Shown piece by piece: positions 27,138-37,067 of a DNA stretch of 64,000 nucleotides. A model generated the notes under the pieces. That model was not told where the DNA came from, ran no database searches, and was given only the letters and a program-made list of their open reading frames with translations. Origin of the DNA: JAJDZL01 sp965202615 (GTDB lineage: Bacteria > Pseudomonadota > Gammaproteobacteria > Arenicellales > JAJDZL01); contig OZ241837.1 of assembly GCA_965202615.1 (NCBI GenBank), forward strand, positions 1,240,001 through 1,304,000, given 5' to 3'. Each line of letters opens with the position of its first letter. Within the stretch, counting starts at the first letter, position 1. The translations under genes and the position numbers were made by a program.

Positions 27138-27580
27138 TTATCCACCAATTGCCTGATCCAGGTATTTCTCGAAATTGAGATCATTGCCAGGTGAAGCCAC
27201 GCAGTGCCCCCATGGGGATTCGTAAACTCGAAGCTCTCCATTCAAAATATGCTTGATTTCAAATTGACTATCTTCTGGACGAAAATAGAGATCATTGTCG
27301 CAGACGATGACAATTGTTTACGCCTTGATCCCAATTAGTGCCGAAACGAGGGCGCCACCATTAGCAGGTTGCGGGTTGAAGTCGCCAAGCTGCCAGGATT
27401 TTAGTTTGCAAAGCAGATCGTTAGCATCCCAATCCAGTTGGTCGCGCGCCCAGTCCCGCAGCAACTCCTGGCACTCGACAAAACATACTTGCCTCCCTCG
27501 GTCTTGAGTTGTTTGCGTACCATGGCAATACGCTCGTTCGAAGGCAGAGCATCGGCAAAGTTTTCTATATAGGTGTTCAT
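27138..27580 (-). pseudogene. Alpha/beta-hydrolase (homoserine O-acetyltransferase-like) pseudogene
   Basis: Minus-strand fragments in shifting frames resemble the MetX-like hydrolase family: an N-terminal piece M-N-T-Y-I-E-N-F-A starting at 27580, then RDWARDQLDWDANDLL, SWQLGDFNPQPANGGAL, and after a stop VCDNDLYFRPEDSQFEIKHI and YESPWGHCVASPG ending at the TAA 27138-27140. The catalytic Asp region and the terminal His survive but the nucleophile domain is missing, so it is truncated as well as frameshifted. It lies downstream of the Lrp gene on the same strand. Confidence 0.78.
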
Positions 27581-27623
27581 CAGCGATTCTCCCTGCACAG
27601 GTGGCAGTTGATTTACTTGTTGC

Positions 27624-28172
27624 TCAACTCCAGTCATACTTGAGCAGGAACTGGTTCTTGTAGTTTTTAAGTCCCGACATAACTTCACTTGATGCGATAT
27701 CGGGCTGGAGATGAATCTCCGTTTCCAGGAAATTGTGAAACCTGCCCAAATCGTTGGTAACTATTTCAACCAATAGATCGTAGCGCCCGGTTACCCAAAG
27801 AATGTAAACAACATCAGGTGACTCTCCGAGTCGTTTTGCAACCTGATCGACTGAGTGGTTGGATGCGATTTTTACACCGATGATCGCATCTGCTTGATAG
27901 CGGACTTCAGCCGGGTCAACCAGTGCAACAATTCGAAGAGCCCCGACACTTTTCATCAACTGCACCCGATTTCGCACAGTACCCTCTGATACTCCCAGTG
28001 CTGTAGCGATTTCTTTGTAAGGCCGGCGACCGTCATGCTGCAGCATCTTGATGATTTCGCGATTAAGGTTGTTGTCAATCGCTGCAATACTGTTCTGTTT
28101 TTGCTTCGCAGGCAACGGTGAATCTGAATTAATAGCTAATTTAATCATTGTGTTTTCATTAAAGTGATGCAT
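27624..28172 (-). CDS. Lrp/AsnC-family transcriptional regulator
   Basis: This 182-residue regulator has an N-terminal AsnC-type helix-turn-helix (NREIIKMLQHDGRRPYKEIA and GVSEGTVRNRV) and a C-terminal RAM/ligand-binding domain (VVYILWVTGRYDLLVEIV). Lrp-family proteins sense amino acids or related compounds. It is divergently transcribed from the Rieske oxygenase-glyoxalase operon with about 120 bp between, and an 18-bp direct repeat there is a natural candidate operator. The start could also be ATG 28148, since the first 8 residues are outside the domain. Confidence 0.9.
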   Translation of the reverse strand: MHHFNENTMIKLAINSDSPLPAKQKQNSIAAIDNNLNREIIKMLQHDGRRPYKEIATALGVSEGTVRNRVQLMKSVGALRIVALVDPAEVRYQADAIIGVKIASNHSVDQVAKRLGESPDVVYILWVTGRYDLLVEIVTNDLGRFHNFLETEIHLQPDIASSEVMSGLKNYKNQFLLKYDWS

Positions 28173-28208
28173 AATGGATGTTGAATAGTCAAAATTCTAC
28201 ATAATTTA

Positions 28209-28258
28209 TTACGGATAATGAAATTAATCGACAATAATCGTTACGGATAGCAAAATTA
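28209..28258. promoter_or_regulatory. Direct repeats between Lrp and the Rieske operon, likely operator
   Basis: TTACGGATAATGAAATTA (28209-28226) and TTACGGATAGCAAAATTA (28241-28258) share 15 of 18 bases and start 32 bp apart, close to three helical turns. Same-face repeats in a divergent promoter region fit multi-dimer binding by Lrp-type regulators. Confidence 0.55.
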
Positions 28259-28294
28259 TTGGCAATTTGAATTCCATCGAGGAGAAGGCATTCA

Positions 28295-29434
28295 ATGCAA
28301 TTCGATACGACATTGCTGGAAGATTTCGAAAGGAAAGGGGAAACGCTCCACGGCTTGCCAGGCGCAGCATACACTGAAGAGCAGTTTTTCCGCCTCGAAC
28401 AAACCGAAGTTTTCGCTCAGGAGTGGGTATTCGCGGGCTACGCCCACCAGATGATGAAAGTGGGTGATGTCCGGCCGATTGAAGTTGCAGGGTTTCCGCT
28501 GTTCCTGCTGCGCGCAGAGGATGGAAAAATATCCGCTTACCACAATGCCTGCCGACACCGCAACACGAAGCTGATCGACTCAGATAGCAATGCTGGCAGG
28601 CAGATTCGATGTCCGTACCACCACTGGAGCTATGATCTTTGCGGAACACTCAGGAGTGCGCCTTATTTTGGTGGTCAAACTCGGGAATTGCCAGATGATT
28701 TTCGCTACGAAGAAAACGGCTTGTTGCCTGTGCATTGCGAGGTTTGGCACGATTGGGTATTTGTCTGCCTAGCTGCAAACCCGTCACCATTTGATGATTT
28801 CCTGGCTCCGATTGTTAGGCAGTTAGGGGCGACTGATGTTACGGAGTTCGAGCCCGCGACAACGATCGATTTCGGAATCGTCAAGTGCAACTGGAAATCA
28901 TTGATAGAAAATTTCATCGAGCCGTACCACGTCCAGTTTGTACACAAAGACACCACCGACCAGCCGCTGACCAGTCACTATACCGTCATAGACGAGCACT
29001 GCCTTGGAAGTGCGGTTGAATTATGTGAAGCGGATTGGAACAGGGTGCGAGAGGGCACTTTGGGCGTAACCTCGCACTACTTCAGTCTATTCCCGAATTT
29101 CGTGCTCGGCACGTACCAGCCAGACCAGCTCGGGGTGCATATGAATACGCCGCTCAATGTATCAGGCACCCGGCAGAATCGGGTAATTTACATTCACAGG
29201 GACTCGCAGTATAGCGATGAAGAAATTAAGCGCTTAGCGGATCTTTGGTGCAAAGTGCACTTGGAAGATCACGAGATGTGCGAGCGTATGCAGCAGGGGC
29301 GACAGTCTCCGGTCGCCAGTACCGGCGGGGTGCTTTCGCCGCATTGGGAAAACAGCGTACGCAAATTTCAGGAGCTTGTAGTCCATTCAATTCGACCTGC
29401 ACTCACAAGTTCTGCAAAAGGAGGAAATCCATGA
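28295..29434 (+). CDS. Rieske non-heme iron oxygenase, alpha subunit
   Basis: This 379-residue oxygenase has an N-terminal Rieske [2Fe-2S] domain with CRHRN (C86, H88) and CPYHHW (C106, H109), and a C-terminal catalytic domain whose iron site includes ENFIEPYHVQFVHKD (about 203-217). Bacterial relatives such as GbcA, stachydrine demethylase and carnitine oxygenase CntA demethylate or cleave quaternary amines, fitting the surrounding genes, but the substrate is inferred. The reductase partner is not encoded nearby. The stop overlaps the glyoxalase start (ATGA), so the two are coupled. Confidence 0.9.
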   Translation: MQFDTTLLEDFERKGETLHGLPGAAYTEEQFFRLEQTEVFAQEWVFAGYAHQMMKVGDVRPIEVAGFPLFLLRAEDGKISAYHNACRHRNTKLIDSDSNAGRQIRCPYHHWSYDLCGTLRSAPYFGGQTRELPDDFRYEENGLLPVHCEVWHDWVFVCLAANPSPFDDFLAPIVRQLGATDVTEFEPATTIDFGIVKCNWKSLIENFIEPYHVQFVHKDTTDQPLTSHYTVIDEHCLGSAVELCEADWNRVREGTLGVTSHYFSLFPNFVLGTYQPDQLGVHMNTPLNVSGTRQNRVIYIHRDSQYSDEEIKRLADLWCKVHLEDHEMCERMQQGRQSPVASTGGVLSPHWENSVRKFQELVVHSIRPALTSSAKGGNP

Positions 29435-29844
29435 GTGAGCCAAAACCTGACTTTCGACTCGATCACACGATGATTCGCGTGTTTGACCAAGATAAAACAC
29501 TGGATTTTTACACTCGCATCCTGGGCATGGAAATCCTGCGCCAAAACGATTATCCGGAAGGCCGGTTCACTAACACATTTGTCGGCTATCAGGGCGAGGA
29601 TGAGGGAACCACAATCGAAATGACTTACAACTGGGATCAGGAAGAGCCTTACGACTTGGGTAATGCTTGGGGGCATTTGGCACTCAAAGTATCGGATGTC
29701 TATACAACCGCGGAATACCTTAAGTCACAGGGTGTGGAATTTGTTCGCGAACCCGGCCCGATGAAAGGCGGTACTCGAGTAATCGCTTTTATCAAGGATC
29801 CCAACGGTTACAAGATCGAGTTGAACGAGCCCATAGGACAATAA
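29431..29844 (+). CDS. gloA: Glyoxalase I (lactoylglutathione lyase)-like protein
   Basis: This protein of about 137 residues is a single VOC-fold domain similar to GloA, which converts the methylglyoxal-glutathione adduct to S-lactoylglutathione. Expected metal ligands are visible: H in RLDHTMIRV near the start, E in TTIEMTYNW, H in AWGHLALKV and E in YKIELNEP. The ATG has an AAGGAGG site and overlaps the Rieske oxygenase stop. Its position suggests detoxification of an aldehyde from oxidative demethylation, though gloA itself is a common housekeeping enzyme. Confidence 0.88.
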   Translation: MSEPKPDFRLDHTMIRVFDQDKTLDFYTRILGMEILRQNDYPEGRFTNTFVGYQGEDEGTTIEMTYNWDQEEPYDLGNAWGHLALKVSDVYTTAEYLKSQGVEFVREPGPMKGGTRVIAFIKDPNGYKIELNEPIGQ

Positions 29845-30060
29845 GGCCGTACTATGGCAGCTACATGGTTGTTTTCCTTTCTGGTAACCAAGTTGAACCA
29901 GTAATTGCCGTGAAGTTGCAATGAAACTCGTGAAATACGATTGAATGTTGAATTTCAACAGTTAGATTCGGAGTTCCGTAACTGGCTGACACAATGAGTC
30001 TTCGCACAGTTTGGTATTCCGGCTTATGTTTATCATCACAATAATTTGGAGAGAGAGAAG

Positions 30061-31650
30061 ATGTTTACCAAAGATAGTATTGCGAATTTAGGGAACAGCG
30101 AAGTATCGCGAAGGAAATTCATGCAGGCATCTGGTGCGCTGGGTATTGCCAGCGCAGCGCCAGAGTTGTTCTTGGGATCAGCGGCTCACGCGGCAACCCC
30201 CGTCCGTGGCGGTCATCTGCGTGTTGCAACTCCGCAAGGTTCATCTACCGACGCACTGGACCCAATCCGCACGAGCAGCGGTCATACCAATTTCATGTTT
30301 GCGACGTTTCATGGCACGCTGACGGAGATCGCGTCGAATGGTCAGCTGGTTCCTTTGCTCGCTGAATCGTATGAAATAGGCGCTGACCCGTCTGAATGGA
30401 TTTTCACGCTGCGTCAAGATGCGACTTTCCATAATGGCAAATCCGTCACTTCGGATGATGTGATCGTGTCAATCAATCGCCACCGCGGTGAAGAATCAGC
30501 GTCTCCGATGAAATCATTCGTGGAAGATGTCGTTTCCATCACCAAGGACGGCGACCGGGTTGTCAAGTTTAAGCTGAAGAGCGCCAGCGTCGACTTTCCG
30601 GTCATACTCAGTTCGAGCGTGTTGTCAATTCTGCCATCGAAAGGCGGAGAAATTGAAGCTTTTGATGTCGGTGCAGGGTCCTATATGCTGGAATCCTTTG
30701 AACCCGGTCAATACTCCAGATACGTGCGCAATCCGAACCATTTCATGTCGGACCGCGCATTCGCTGACAGTGGCGAGATATTGACCATTGCCGATTCCAC
30801 CGCGCGTCAAAATGCATTGGTAACAGGTGCGCTCGATGTCATCGGCCGCATTGATGCCACGACCGCCGGGTTGCTTGGAAGAAACAGCGATATTTCAATT
30901 CTGGATATCACCAGCACTCAACACTACACCTTTCCGATGCGCACGGACCTCGCGCCGTTTGACAACCATCATGTGCAGATGGCGCTCAAGTTATCGATTG
31001 ACCGGGAAGCGGTGCTTGATACAATTCTGAGCGGTTACGGAATTCCTGGCAACGACCATCCAATCTCACCGGCCAACCGCTACTACAACCATGAGCTTGA
31101 ACAGCGGGTCTATGACCCTGAACAGGCAAAGTGGCATCTCAAGCAAGCTGGAATGAGCAATCTGAAAGTTGAATTGAGTGCGTCGGACAGTCTTTATCCA
31201 GGCTGTGTTGATACTGTAGTTCTGTACAGCGAGCATGCCAAGGCATCGGGAATTGAATTGGTTCCGAAGCAGGTTCCCGATGACGGATATTGGGCGAAAG
31301 TTTGGCTGAAGCATCCATGGTGCGCCAGTTACTGGAGCGGCAGGCCGACTGAAGACTGGATGTTTACCCAAGGCTATTCAGCGGAATCCAATTGGAACGA
31401 GAGCTACTGGCAAAATGAACGCTTTAATGAGCTGCTGGTGGCTGCGCGTGCCGAATTGGACGACGATAAGCGTCGCGACATGTACTGGGAGATGCAGGCG
31501 ATCACCCGGGACGACTGCGGATCAGTTGTTCATGCATTTGCAAACCATATTTCAGCCCACAAGAGCAATGTAGGGGTGCCTGAACAGGTTGCCGGCAACT
31601 GGGAGTTCGATGGTTATAAATTGTTTGAACGCTGGTGGCTCAACAGCTAA
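30061..31650 (+). CDS. ABC transporter substrate-binding protein, peptide/opine family 5, copy B
   Basis: This protein of about 529 residues is a close paralogue of the binding protein at 6910, with the same twin-arginine signal (S-R-R-K-F-M at 16-21) and the same family-5 domain. Differences are scattered conservative changes, with no sign of decay. The start ATG 30061 follows a GGAGAGAGAG stretch; the upstream region is unlike that of copy A, so the two are probably regulated differently. Since the ATPase of this block is broken, it would have to work with the copy A ATPase, or it persists as an alternative binding protein. Confidence 0.9.
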   Translation: MFTKDSIANLGNSEVSRRKFMQASGALGIASAAPELFLGSAAHAATPVRGGHLRVATPQGSSTDALDPIRTSSGHTNFMFATFHGTLTEIASNGQLVPLLAESYEIGADPSEWIFTLRQDATFHNGKSVTSDDVIVSINRHRGEESASPMKSFVEDVVSITKDGDRVVKFKLKSASVDFPVILSSSVLSILPSKGGEIEAFDVGAGSYMLESFEPGQYSRYVRNPNHFMSDRAFADSGEILTIADSTARQNALVTGALDVIGRIDATTAGLLGRNSDISILDITSTQHYTFPMRTDLAPFDNHHVQMALKLSIDREAVLDTILSGYGIPGNDHPISPANRYYNHELEQRVYDPEQAKWHLKQAGMSNLKVELSASDSLYPGCVDTVVLYSEHAKASGIELVPKQVPDDGYWAKVWLKHPWCASYWSGRPTEDWMFTQGYSAESNWNESYWQNERFNELLVAARAELDDDKRRDMYWEMQAITRDDCGSVVHAFANHISAHKSNVGVPEQVAGNWEFDGYKLFERWWLNS

Positions 31651-31685
31651 TGCGGCACGGATTGTAAGTTTGACGAAACCTTTGG

Positions 31686-31719
31686 TTCCAACGAATTGCG
31701 AAATTCATTGGAGTTTTTT
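31686..31719 (+). terminator. Intra-operon hairpin with T run, copy B
   Basis: Arms TTCCAACGAATT (31686-31697) and AATTCATTGGAG (31702-31713), with one C-A mismatch and one G-T pair, are followed by six T. It occupies the same place as the hairpin at 8535 in block A and includes a compensatory G-C to A-T change. Confidence 0.7.
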
Positions 31720-31729
31720 CATATTGACG

Positions 31730-32738
31730 ATGCATAGTCCAAGTTCGACTGGTTCAGCCGCAAGAAGAAAAAAAGCGCGCCGATAGAATGAAGCGCGCCG
31801 GCAAAGTGCCAAGCAGACCCGGATTTTGACCCTGGAATTGATCAATTCGCAGGACGCAAACCAGATTCATGACGCGGTTAAAGCGATCCTCTGGAATGTT
31901 GGCGTTGTTGTCGAATATCTTCCCGCGCGACCGAATTTGATCCACAAACATGGCTGTGATGAGGGCGATGGCGATTACATCCGTTTGCCACCTGAGCCGA
32001 TTGAATTGGATATTGCCACTGTTCCCAAAACAATTTTGCTTTACGACATTGACGAGAATGTGAAAGTCGATACAAGCAGCAGAGTTTCCAGTTGTTGTTC
32101 TGCACACAATTGTGTTCCGATCCTCGAAATTCGCATTGTCAAACTGCGACCCTGCCTGCTAGACGACATTCGCGTAACAGCCAGATTGTGTGAGCAGTTC
32201 CCAAACATTGACACGGATTGTTCGCTTGGATTTCGAAGCGAAATTCCCCCGTGAAGACGAAGTGGTCGAAACCACCATGGCAATGTATGAAAATTGCAGC
32301 AAACCTGCCGCGTTACCAGTTCAAGACGATGAGATTCACAGATGGATGATGACCGTTGTCGCCGACCGGGTCGGCGGTTGGAGTCGGCTTGCAGACAAAC
32401 CTGTGCTAATTGAACCGATGGGTCCGAGTTCTGCATTGCGACTACTCGATGAGCTATGCGCGAGGCTGATTAACCGCGCGCGCTGGCGCACACCCGTGGT
32501 GTGCTGTCCAGCGACTTTTCCGGGAACGTCATCCTCGATTTCCATGGCAGGCGCCGTCGCCCAGTCGTTTGCTGAGTTGATCGCTGGCACCGTCGTTCAC
32601 CAGCTAGCCGAACCGGCCGCACCCGAATTGAGCGGACCGGCGGTGTTATCCACGGACCTGCGCCAGGCGAGTCTTCCTGCCAGGTTCTTGATCGACATCG
32701 ACCAGTACATCTCGCGGAAACCGGCTCCTTACTCATGA
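31730..32738 (+). pseudogene. MttB-family methyltransferase pseudogene, copy B
   Basis: This is a broken copy of the gene at 8577. The ATG at 31730 is followed by an in-frame TAG at 31784, a frameshift near 32250, and an internal deletion that removes the C-terminal third: homology stops after STDLRQASL and resumes in leader sequence before the permease. The remaining frames keep stretches such as DEIHRWMMTVVADRVGGW. Several independent lesions show loss of function rather than recoding. Confidence 0.9.
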
Positions 32739-33691
32739 TCAATATTCTGACTATATTGGCAAAGCGAATTCTGCTGGGCCTGGTTTCTCTATTCGCGGTA
32801 TCGGTCATCATTTTTCTAAGCGTATCGATGCTGCCTGGCGATGCGGCCGAAGTGATGCTTGGTCAGGCTGCGACACCAGACACAGTGGCCGCCTTGCGTA
32901 AACAGCTAGGACTCGACTTGCCGGCCCATACACGCTACCTCACCTGGCTTGCAAACATCTTCCAAGGCGATTTTGGAGTTTCTATTGGGAATGGTCGAGA
33001 AATCAATGAAGTGCTCGGCGTCCGGCTATACAACACGATTTTCCTGGCCACATTCGCCGCCTGTATTGCAGTACCGCTTGCCTTGATTCTAGGCATTCTT
33101 GCGTCACTGTATCGAAACAGCTTCTACGACCGCACCGTCAATGTGGTAACGCTGTCTTCCATTTCGACGCCGGAGTTTTTTGTGGCTTACATTTTGTTGC
33201 TCCTGATCTCCGTAAAATCGGGTTGGCTGCCAAGCCTGTCCAACGTCAGGGCGGACTCCACCTTTGCTGAACACCTGGAGAAAACTCTCCTGCCAGCACT
33301 CGTCCTTACTCTGGTTTCAATGGCGCACATGATGCGCATGACGCGCGCAGCCATCATCAACCTTTTGTCAAGCGCCTATATTGAAATGGCCGCCCTCAAA
33401 GGGATGAAACGGCTTCGAGTCATTACCCACCATGCTTTGCCCAATGCCTGGGCGCCGATTGTCAATGTTGTTGTGTTGAATCTGGCCTATCTTGTGGTAG
33501 GGGTCATCGTGGTTGAAGTGGTATTTGTATATCCGGGACTTGGACAGTATCTGGTTGACGCGGTCCAGCGCCAGGATATGCCTGTCGTGCAAGCTTGCTG
33601 CCTGATCTTTGCAGCGACTTATGTACTCCTGAATCTGGTTGCCGACATCCTGTCAATTGTTTCCAACCCGCGGCTATTGCACCCAAAATAA
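32735..33691 (+). CDS. ABC transporter permease, DppB-like, copy B
   Basis: This 318-residue permease is nearly identical to the one at 10089, with the same length, MLPGDAAEVMLGQAAT region and coupling loop EMAALKGMKRLRVITHHALP. The start ATG overlaps the end of the mttB remnant, whose deletion brought it close. The open frame, despite broken neighbours, suggests either recent decay or continued selection. Confidence 0.9.
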   Translation: MINILTILAKRILLGLVSLFAVSVIIFLSVSMLPGDAAEVMLGQAATPDTVAALRKQLGLDLPAHTRYLTWLANIFQGDFGVSIGNGREINEVLGVRLYNTIFLATFAACIAVPLALILGILASLYRNSFYDRTVNVVTLSSISTPEFFVAYILLLLISVKSGWLPSLSNVRADSTFAEHLEKTLLPALVLTLVSMAHMMRMTRAAIINLLSSAYIEMAALKGMKRLRVITHHALPNAWAPIVNVVVLNLAYLVVGVIVVEVVFVYPGLGQYLVDAVQRQDMPVVQACCLIFAATYVLLNLVADILSIVSNPRLLHPK

Positions 33692-33701
33692 ATTTTCAAT
33701 T

Positions 33702-34574
33702 TTGTATTCAGCATCAACAGCAAATGTCTACACCACGCGACTGACGCGGGTTCTTCGCGCACTGGGCGCGGCACCGCTGAGTGCGAAATTTGGATTGCTG
33801 GTTATTGCTGGATATATCTTGGTTGCCCTGTTCGCGCCATGGATCGCGCCTTTTGGCGAATCAGAAATTGTCGGAAGAAAGTTTCAGGCATGGGATAATC
33901 AATTTCTGCTCGGGACTGACCATCTCGGACGCGATATGCTGACTCGCATTATTTTCGGAGCTCGAAATACTGTCGGCATCGCATTCTTAACGACAATTCT
34001 CGCATTCTTGCTCGGTGGTTTTTGCGGAATTTTAGCTGCTGTGCTGGGTGGCTGGCTGGATCAGCTGATGAGTCGCATTGTCGACGTTTTCATGGCGATT
34101 CCCGCACTGATTTTCGCAATGCTGCTGTTGTCGATATTCGGCATTTCCGTCATCAATCTCATTATTGTCATGAGCGTGATCGACGCAACTAGAGTTTTTC
34201 GTATCGCGCGAGCTGTGAGTCTGGACGTTGTAGTCATGGATTTCATCGAAGCAGCGAAACTGCGCGGCGAAAAACTGACGTGGGTAACGGTTCACGAAAT
34301 ACTGCCAAATATTTCGGCGCCGCTAGCAGCGGAATTCGGACTGCGATTCTGCTTCGTTTTTCTGACGATCAGTGCCCTGAGCTTTCTTGGCCTGGGCATT
34401 CAGCCTCCAATTGCGGACTGGGGGTCAATGGTGCGCCAGACAGCGGCGCTGATCTCCTTTGACGATTACACTCCTCTCATTCCCGCCGCCGCCATCGCGT
34501 TGTTGACTGTCGCTGTTAATTTCGTAATTGACTGGTTCTTGCACAAGTCTTCAGGATTTAAAGATGACATATGA
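33702..34574 (+). CDS. ABC transporter permease, DppC-like, copy B
   Basis: This is the paralogue of the permease at 11053. It keeps the LLGTDHLGRDMLTRI motif and coupling loop DFIEAAKLRGEKLTWVTV. There is no ATG near the expected start; the conserved TTG at 33702 is the best candidate and supports TTG in copy A as well. It overlaps the ATPase pseudogene start by 11 bp, as in block A. Confidence 0.87.
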   Translation: MYSASTANVYTTRLTRVLRALGAAPLSAKFGLLVIAGYILVALFAPWIAPFGESEIVGRKFQAWDNQFLLGTDHLGRDMLTRIIFGARNTVGIAFLTTILAFLLGGFCGILAAVLGGWLDQLMSRIVDVFMAIPALIFAMLLLSIFGISVINLIIVMSVIDATRVFRIARAVSLDVVVMDFIEAAKLRGEKLTWVTVHEILPNISAPLAAEFGLRFCFVFLTISALSFLGLGIQPPIADWGSMVRQTAALISFDDYTPLIPAAAIALLTVAVNFVIDWFLHKSSGFKDDI

Positions 34575-36222
34575 TTCAGGCGGCAAATTGCTGGAAATGA
34601 AATATCTGCAGATTGAAGGATTCAGCGAAGGACGCTGGCACGAAATTGTCAATGGTATTGATCTGAAACTGAAACGCGGGGAAGTGTTGGGATTGATTGG
34701 CGAATCTGGTGCCGGCAAGTCCACTGTCGGCATCGCATCCATGGGATTTTGCAAGGCCGGTTGCAGATTCAAACCAAACAGCAGCGTTCAGTTCGATGGC
34801 ATCGAACTGACCACCGCTACGGAGGAAGAAAAACGCCGCTTGCGAGGTGCCCGTATTGCCTACGTTGCGCAAAGCGCTGCAGCCGCTTTCAATCCAGCAC
34901 ACAAAATCATTGATCAGTTCAGCGAGTGTGTGGTTCAACACGGAGTGGGCAGCCGCGGACAAGCGTACACCGATGCCAAGGACCTGTATTCAAAAATAAA
35001 GATGCCCGAGCCTGAAACCATTGGCTTTCGCTGTCCTCATCAAGTATCCGGCGGTCAGTTGCAGCGGGCAATGACGGCCATGGCGTTGTCATGCCGTCCG
35101 GACTTGATCATATTCGACGAGCCAACTACGGCTCTTGACGTAACCACGCAGATTGAGGTTTTGACTACTATCCGTGACATTGTCGAGCTTTTCAATACAG
35201 CAGCTATCTACATCTCCCACGACTTGGCTGTCGTGGCTCAAATGGCTGACAAGATTATCGTATTGCGCCACGGTGAACTGGTTGAGGAAGCTGGAACGCG
35301 TACAATGCTTGCCTCTCCAAAACAGGACTATACAAAATCGTTGTGGGCGGTCCGCACGTTCAGGAAATCCGCGGTTTCCCGTCCAAAAGACACCGCGCCC
35401 CTGGTCCAGGTGAAAGAAGTTGCCGCAGCCTACGCGAAATCCCTGAATCCAGTTCCAACCGATATCAATTTTGAAATTTGCCGGGGTGAAACAGTCGCCG
35501 TCGTCGGGGAATCGGGCAGCGGAAAATGCACCGCGGCGCGCGTTATTACCGGGTGATTGCCCCCGTTGCAGGGCAGCGTTGTATTTGATGGCGAAAAACT
35601 CCCGTCTTCTTATCATGATCGGTCTGTGCCAGAGCTGCGAAATATTCAAATGATTTAGCAGATGGCGGATACGGCGTTCAACCCGCGGCACAAAATTCGC
35701 AAAATCGTCGGTCGGCCGCTTAGTTTCTATTTGGCTATGGATGGCAGTGAGAAAGAACATCGACTCAATGAGTTGATGGAGATGATCGAAATGGAGCCCA
35801 AACAATTCCTGGATCGATACCCGGCAGAATTGTCCGGCGGACAGAAACAGCGAATTTGCATTGCCCGCGCTCTAGCAGCCAATCCGAACTTCATAATCTG
35901 CGATGAAATTACCTCTGCACTCGACCAGCTCGTGGCGGAAGGCATTCTTCGATTACTCGACCGCCTGCAGCGTGAAATTGACTTGGCTTATATGTTTATC
36001 ACCCATGACCTGGCCACTGTTCGGGCGATCGCTGACCGCATCATTGTCATGCTGGACGGACGCATTGTTGAACAGGGGCCGAAGTCGGAAGTGCTTGAAC
36101 CGCCCCACCACGAGTATACGGAACTCCTTCTATCGTCCGTACCCGAGATGAACCCTGACTGGATGGATAACATCATGGCTCGGCGCGCCGCTCAAAAAGG
36201 CATGCAGGCGGCTGGAAATTGA
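34564..36222 (+). pseudogene. Dual ABC ATPase pseudogene, copy B
   Basis: This is a copy of the DppD-DppF fusion at 11915. The first cassette is intact (GESGAGKST, SGGQLQRAM, FDEPTTALD). The second is cut by TGA at 35554-35556 and TAG at 35656-35658, with the downstream frame otherwise open to 36222. Its second Walker A reads GESGSGKCT, with Ser replaced by Cys. A cassette-1-only fragment of about 330 residues could still be made but would not form a normal ATPase pair. Confidence 0.9.
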
Positions 36223-36247
36223 ACGGCGGGGATAAAATTTCGCCTGT

Positions 36248-36856
36248 CTAGTCGATATGATCAATTGTCTCGCTTTCGAGATTGATGCCCAGTGCGTTAA
36301 TGAAGCGGACCCAGTAAGCGAAGCAAGCTGTGGCCTGCACCGCTTCGAGAATTTCGGTGTCGGAGACCCCGGCGTCATGCAGCGATGCTATATCGTCAAA
36401 TTTCATTTCTTCGGGAGCCCGCGATAGTTTTGCACCATAAGTCAGGAGTGCCGCCTGTTTCGGGGTAAACAAAGGGCTTTGGGCAAAGTCGTCGTTTCGG
36501 ACAGCCTGTAGCATCCGCTCACCCAATTCGTCATCACCGAGCAGACGCTTAAAGTTTGCGCCATGATTGACGAATGCGTAGTGGCAGTCAGCGATGATCG
36601 CAACCTGTGTGGCCAGCAATTCCAGAAACCATGCGTCGATATGGTTTGTCTCGTTATGCAGAATGTCCCGGAAATGTCGGTCGGCGGAAAGCAGGGGTTT
36701 AGGCTGCAAAGAAAACGCATGATATAGATTATGAAATTTGCTATAGGATGTGCCCAGCTTACGATACATTTCCTTTAAATCAGGACTGACATCTCCAGAC
36801 TTGATTGTTTCAATCCAGCACGGTGGTCGACTGGTTCGCACTGTAATGTTCTCCAA
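36248..36856 (-). CDS. Carboxymuconolactone decarboxylase/AhpD-like protein, copy B
   Basis: This 202-residue paralogue of the protein at 13603 is open and of the same length. The motif region reads CHYAFVNHG (91-99): the first cysteine is retained, the second is alanine, and one of the histidines is changed to asparagine. A peroxidase role is unlikely. It sits in the same place relative to the ATPase gene as in block A. Confidence 0.75.
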   Translation of the reverse strand: MENITVRTSRPPCWIETIKSGDVSPDLKEMYRKLGTSYSKFHNLYHAFSLQPKPLLSADRHFRDILHNETNHIDAWFLELLATQVAIIADCHYAFVNHGANFKRLLGDDELGERMLQAVRNDDFAQSPLFTPKQAALLTYGAKLSRAPEEMKFDDIASLHDAGVSDTEILEAVQATACFAYWVRFINALGINLESETIDHID

Positions 36857-37067
36857 AGTTAGAAATTCTGAATATGCAGCAATATAGAACGGTGTTGGCT
36901 AGCGGTAAAAACCGATCATCCTAGTTTTGGAAATTAAACCGTCACGCAATCACAGTCAATCTTGAATTTCAGTTGAACTCCGTATTCATGTGAAAGTCTA
37001 GAAAGGACAGAAATCTGATTCTTTTATGTTCGCGGGTCTGCGAACCTCGATCATCCCGTGGAATTGA

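Noticed and set aside
31784..35658. In-frame TAG codons in the block B mttB-like gene and ATPase gene as pyrrolysine sites
   Set aside because: They co-occur with a TGA, a frameshift and a deletion, the block A copies have sense codons there, and the first TAG is near the N terminus, not at the pyrrolysine position of MttB.
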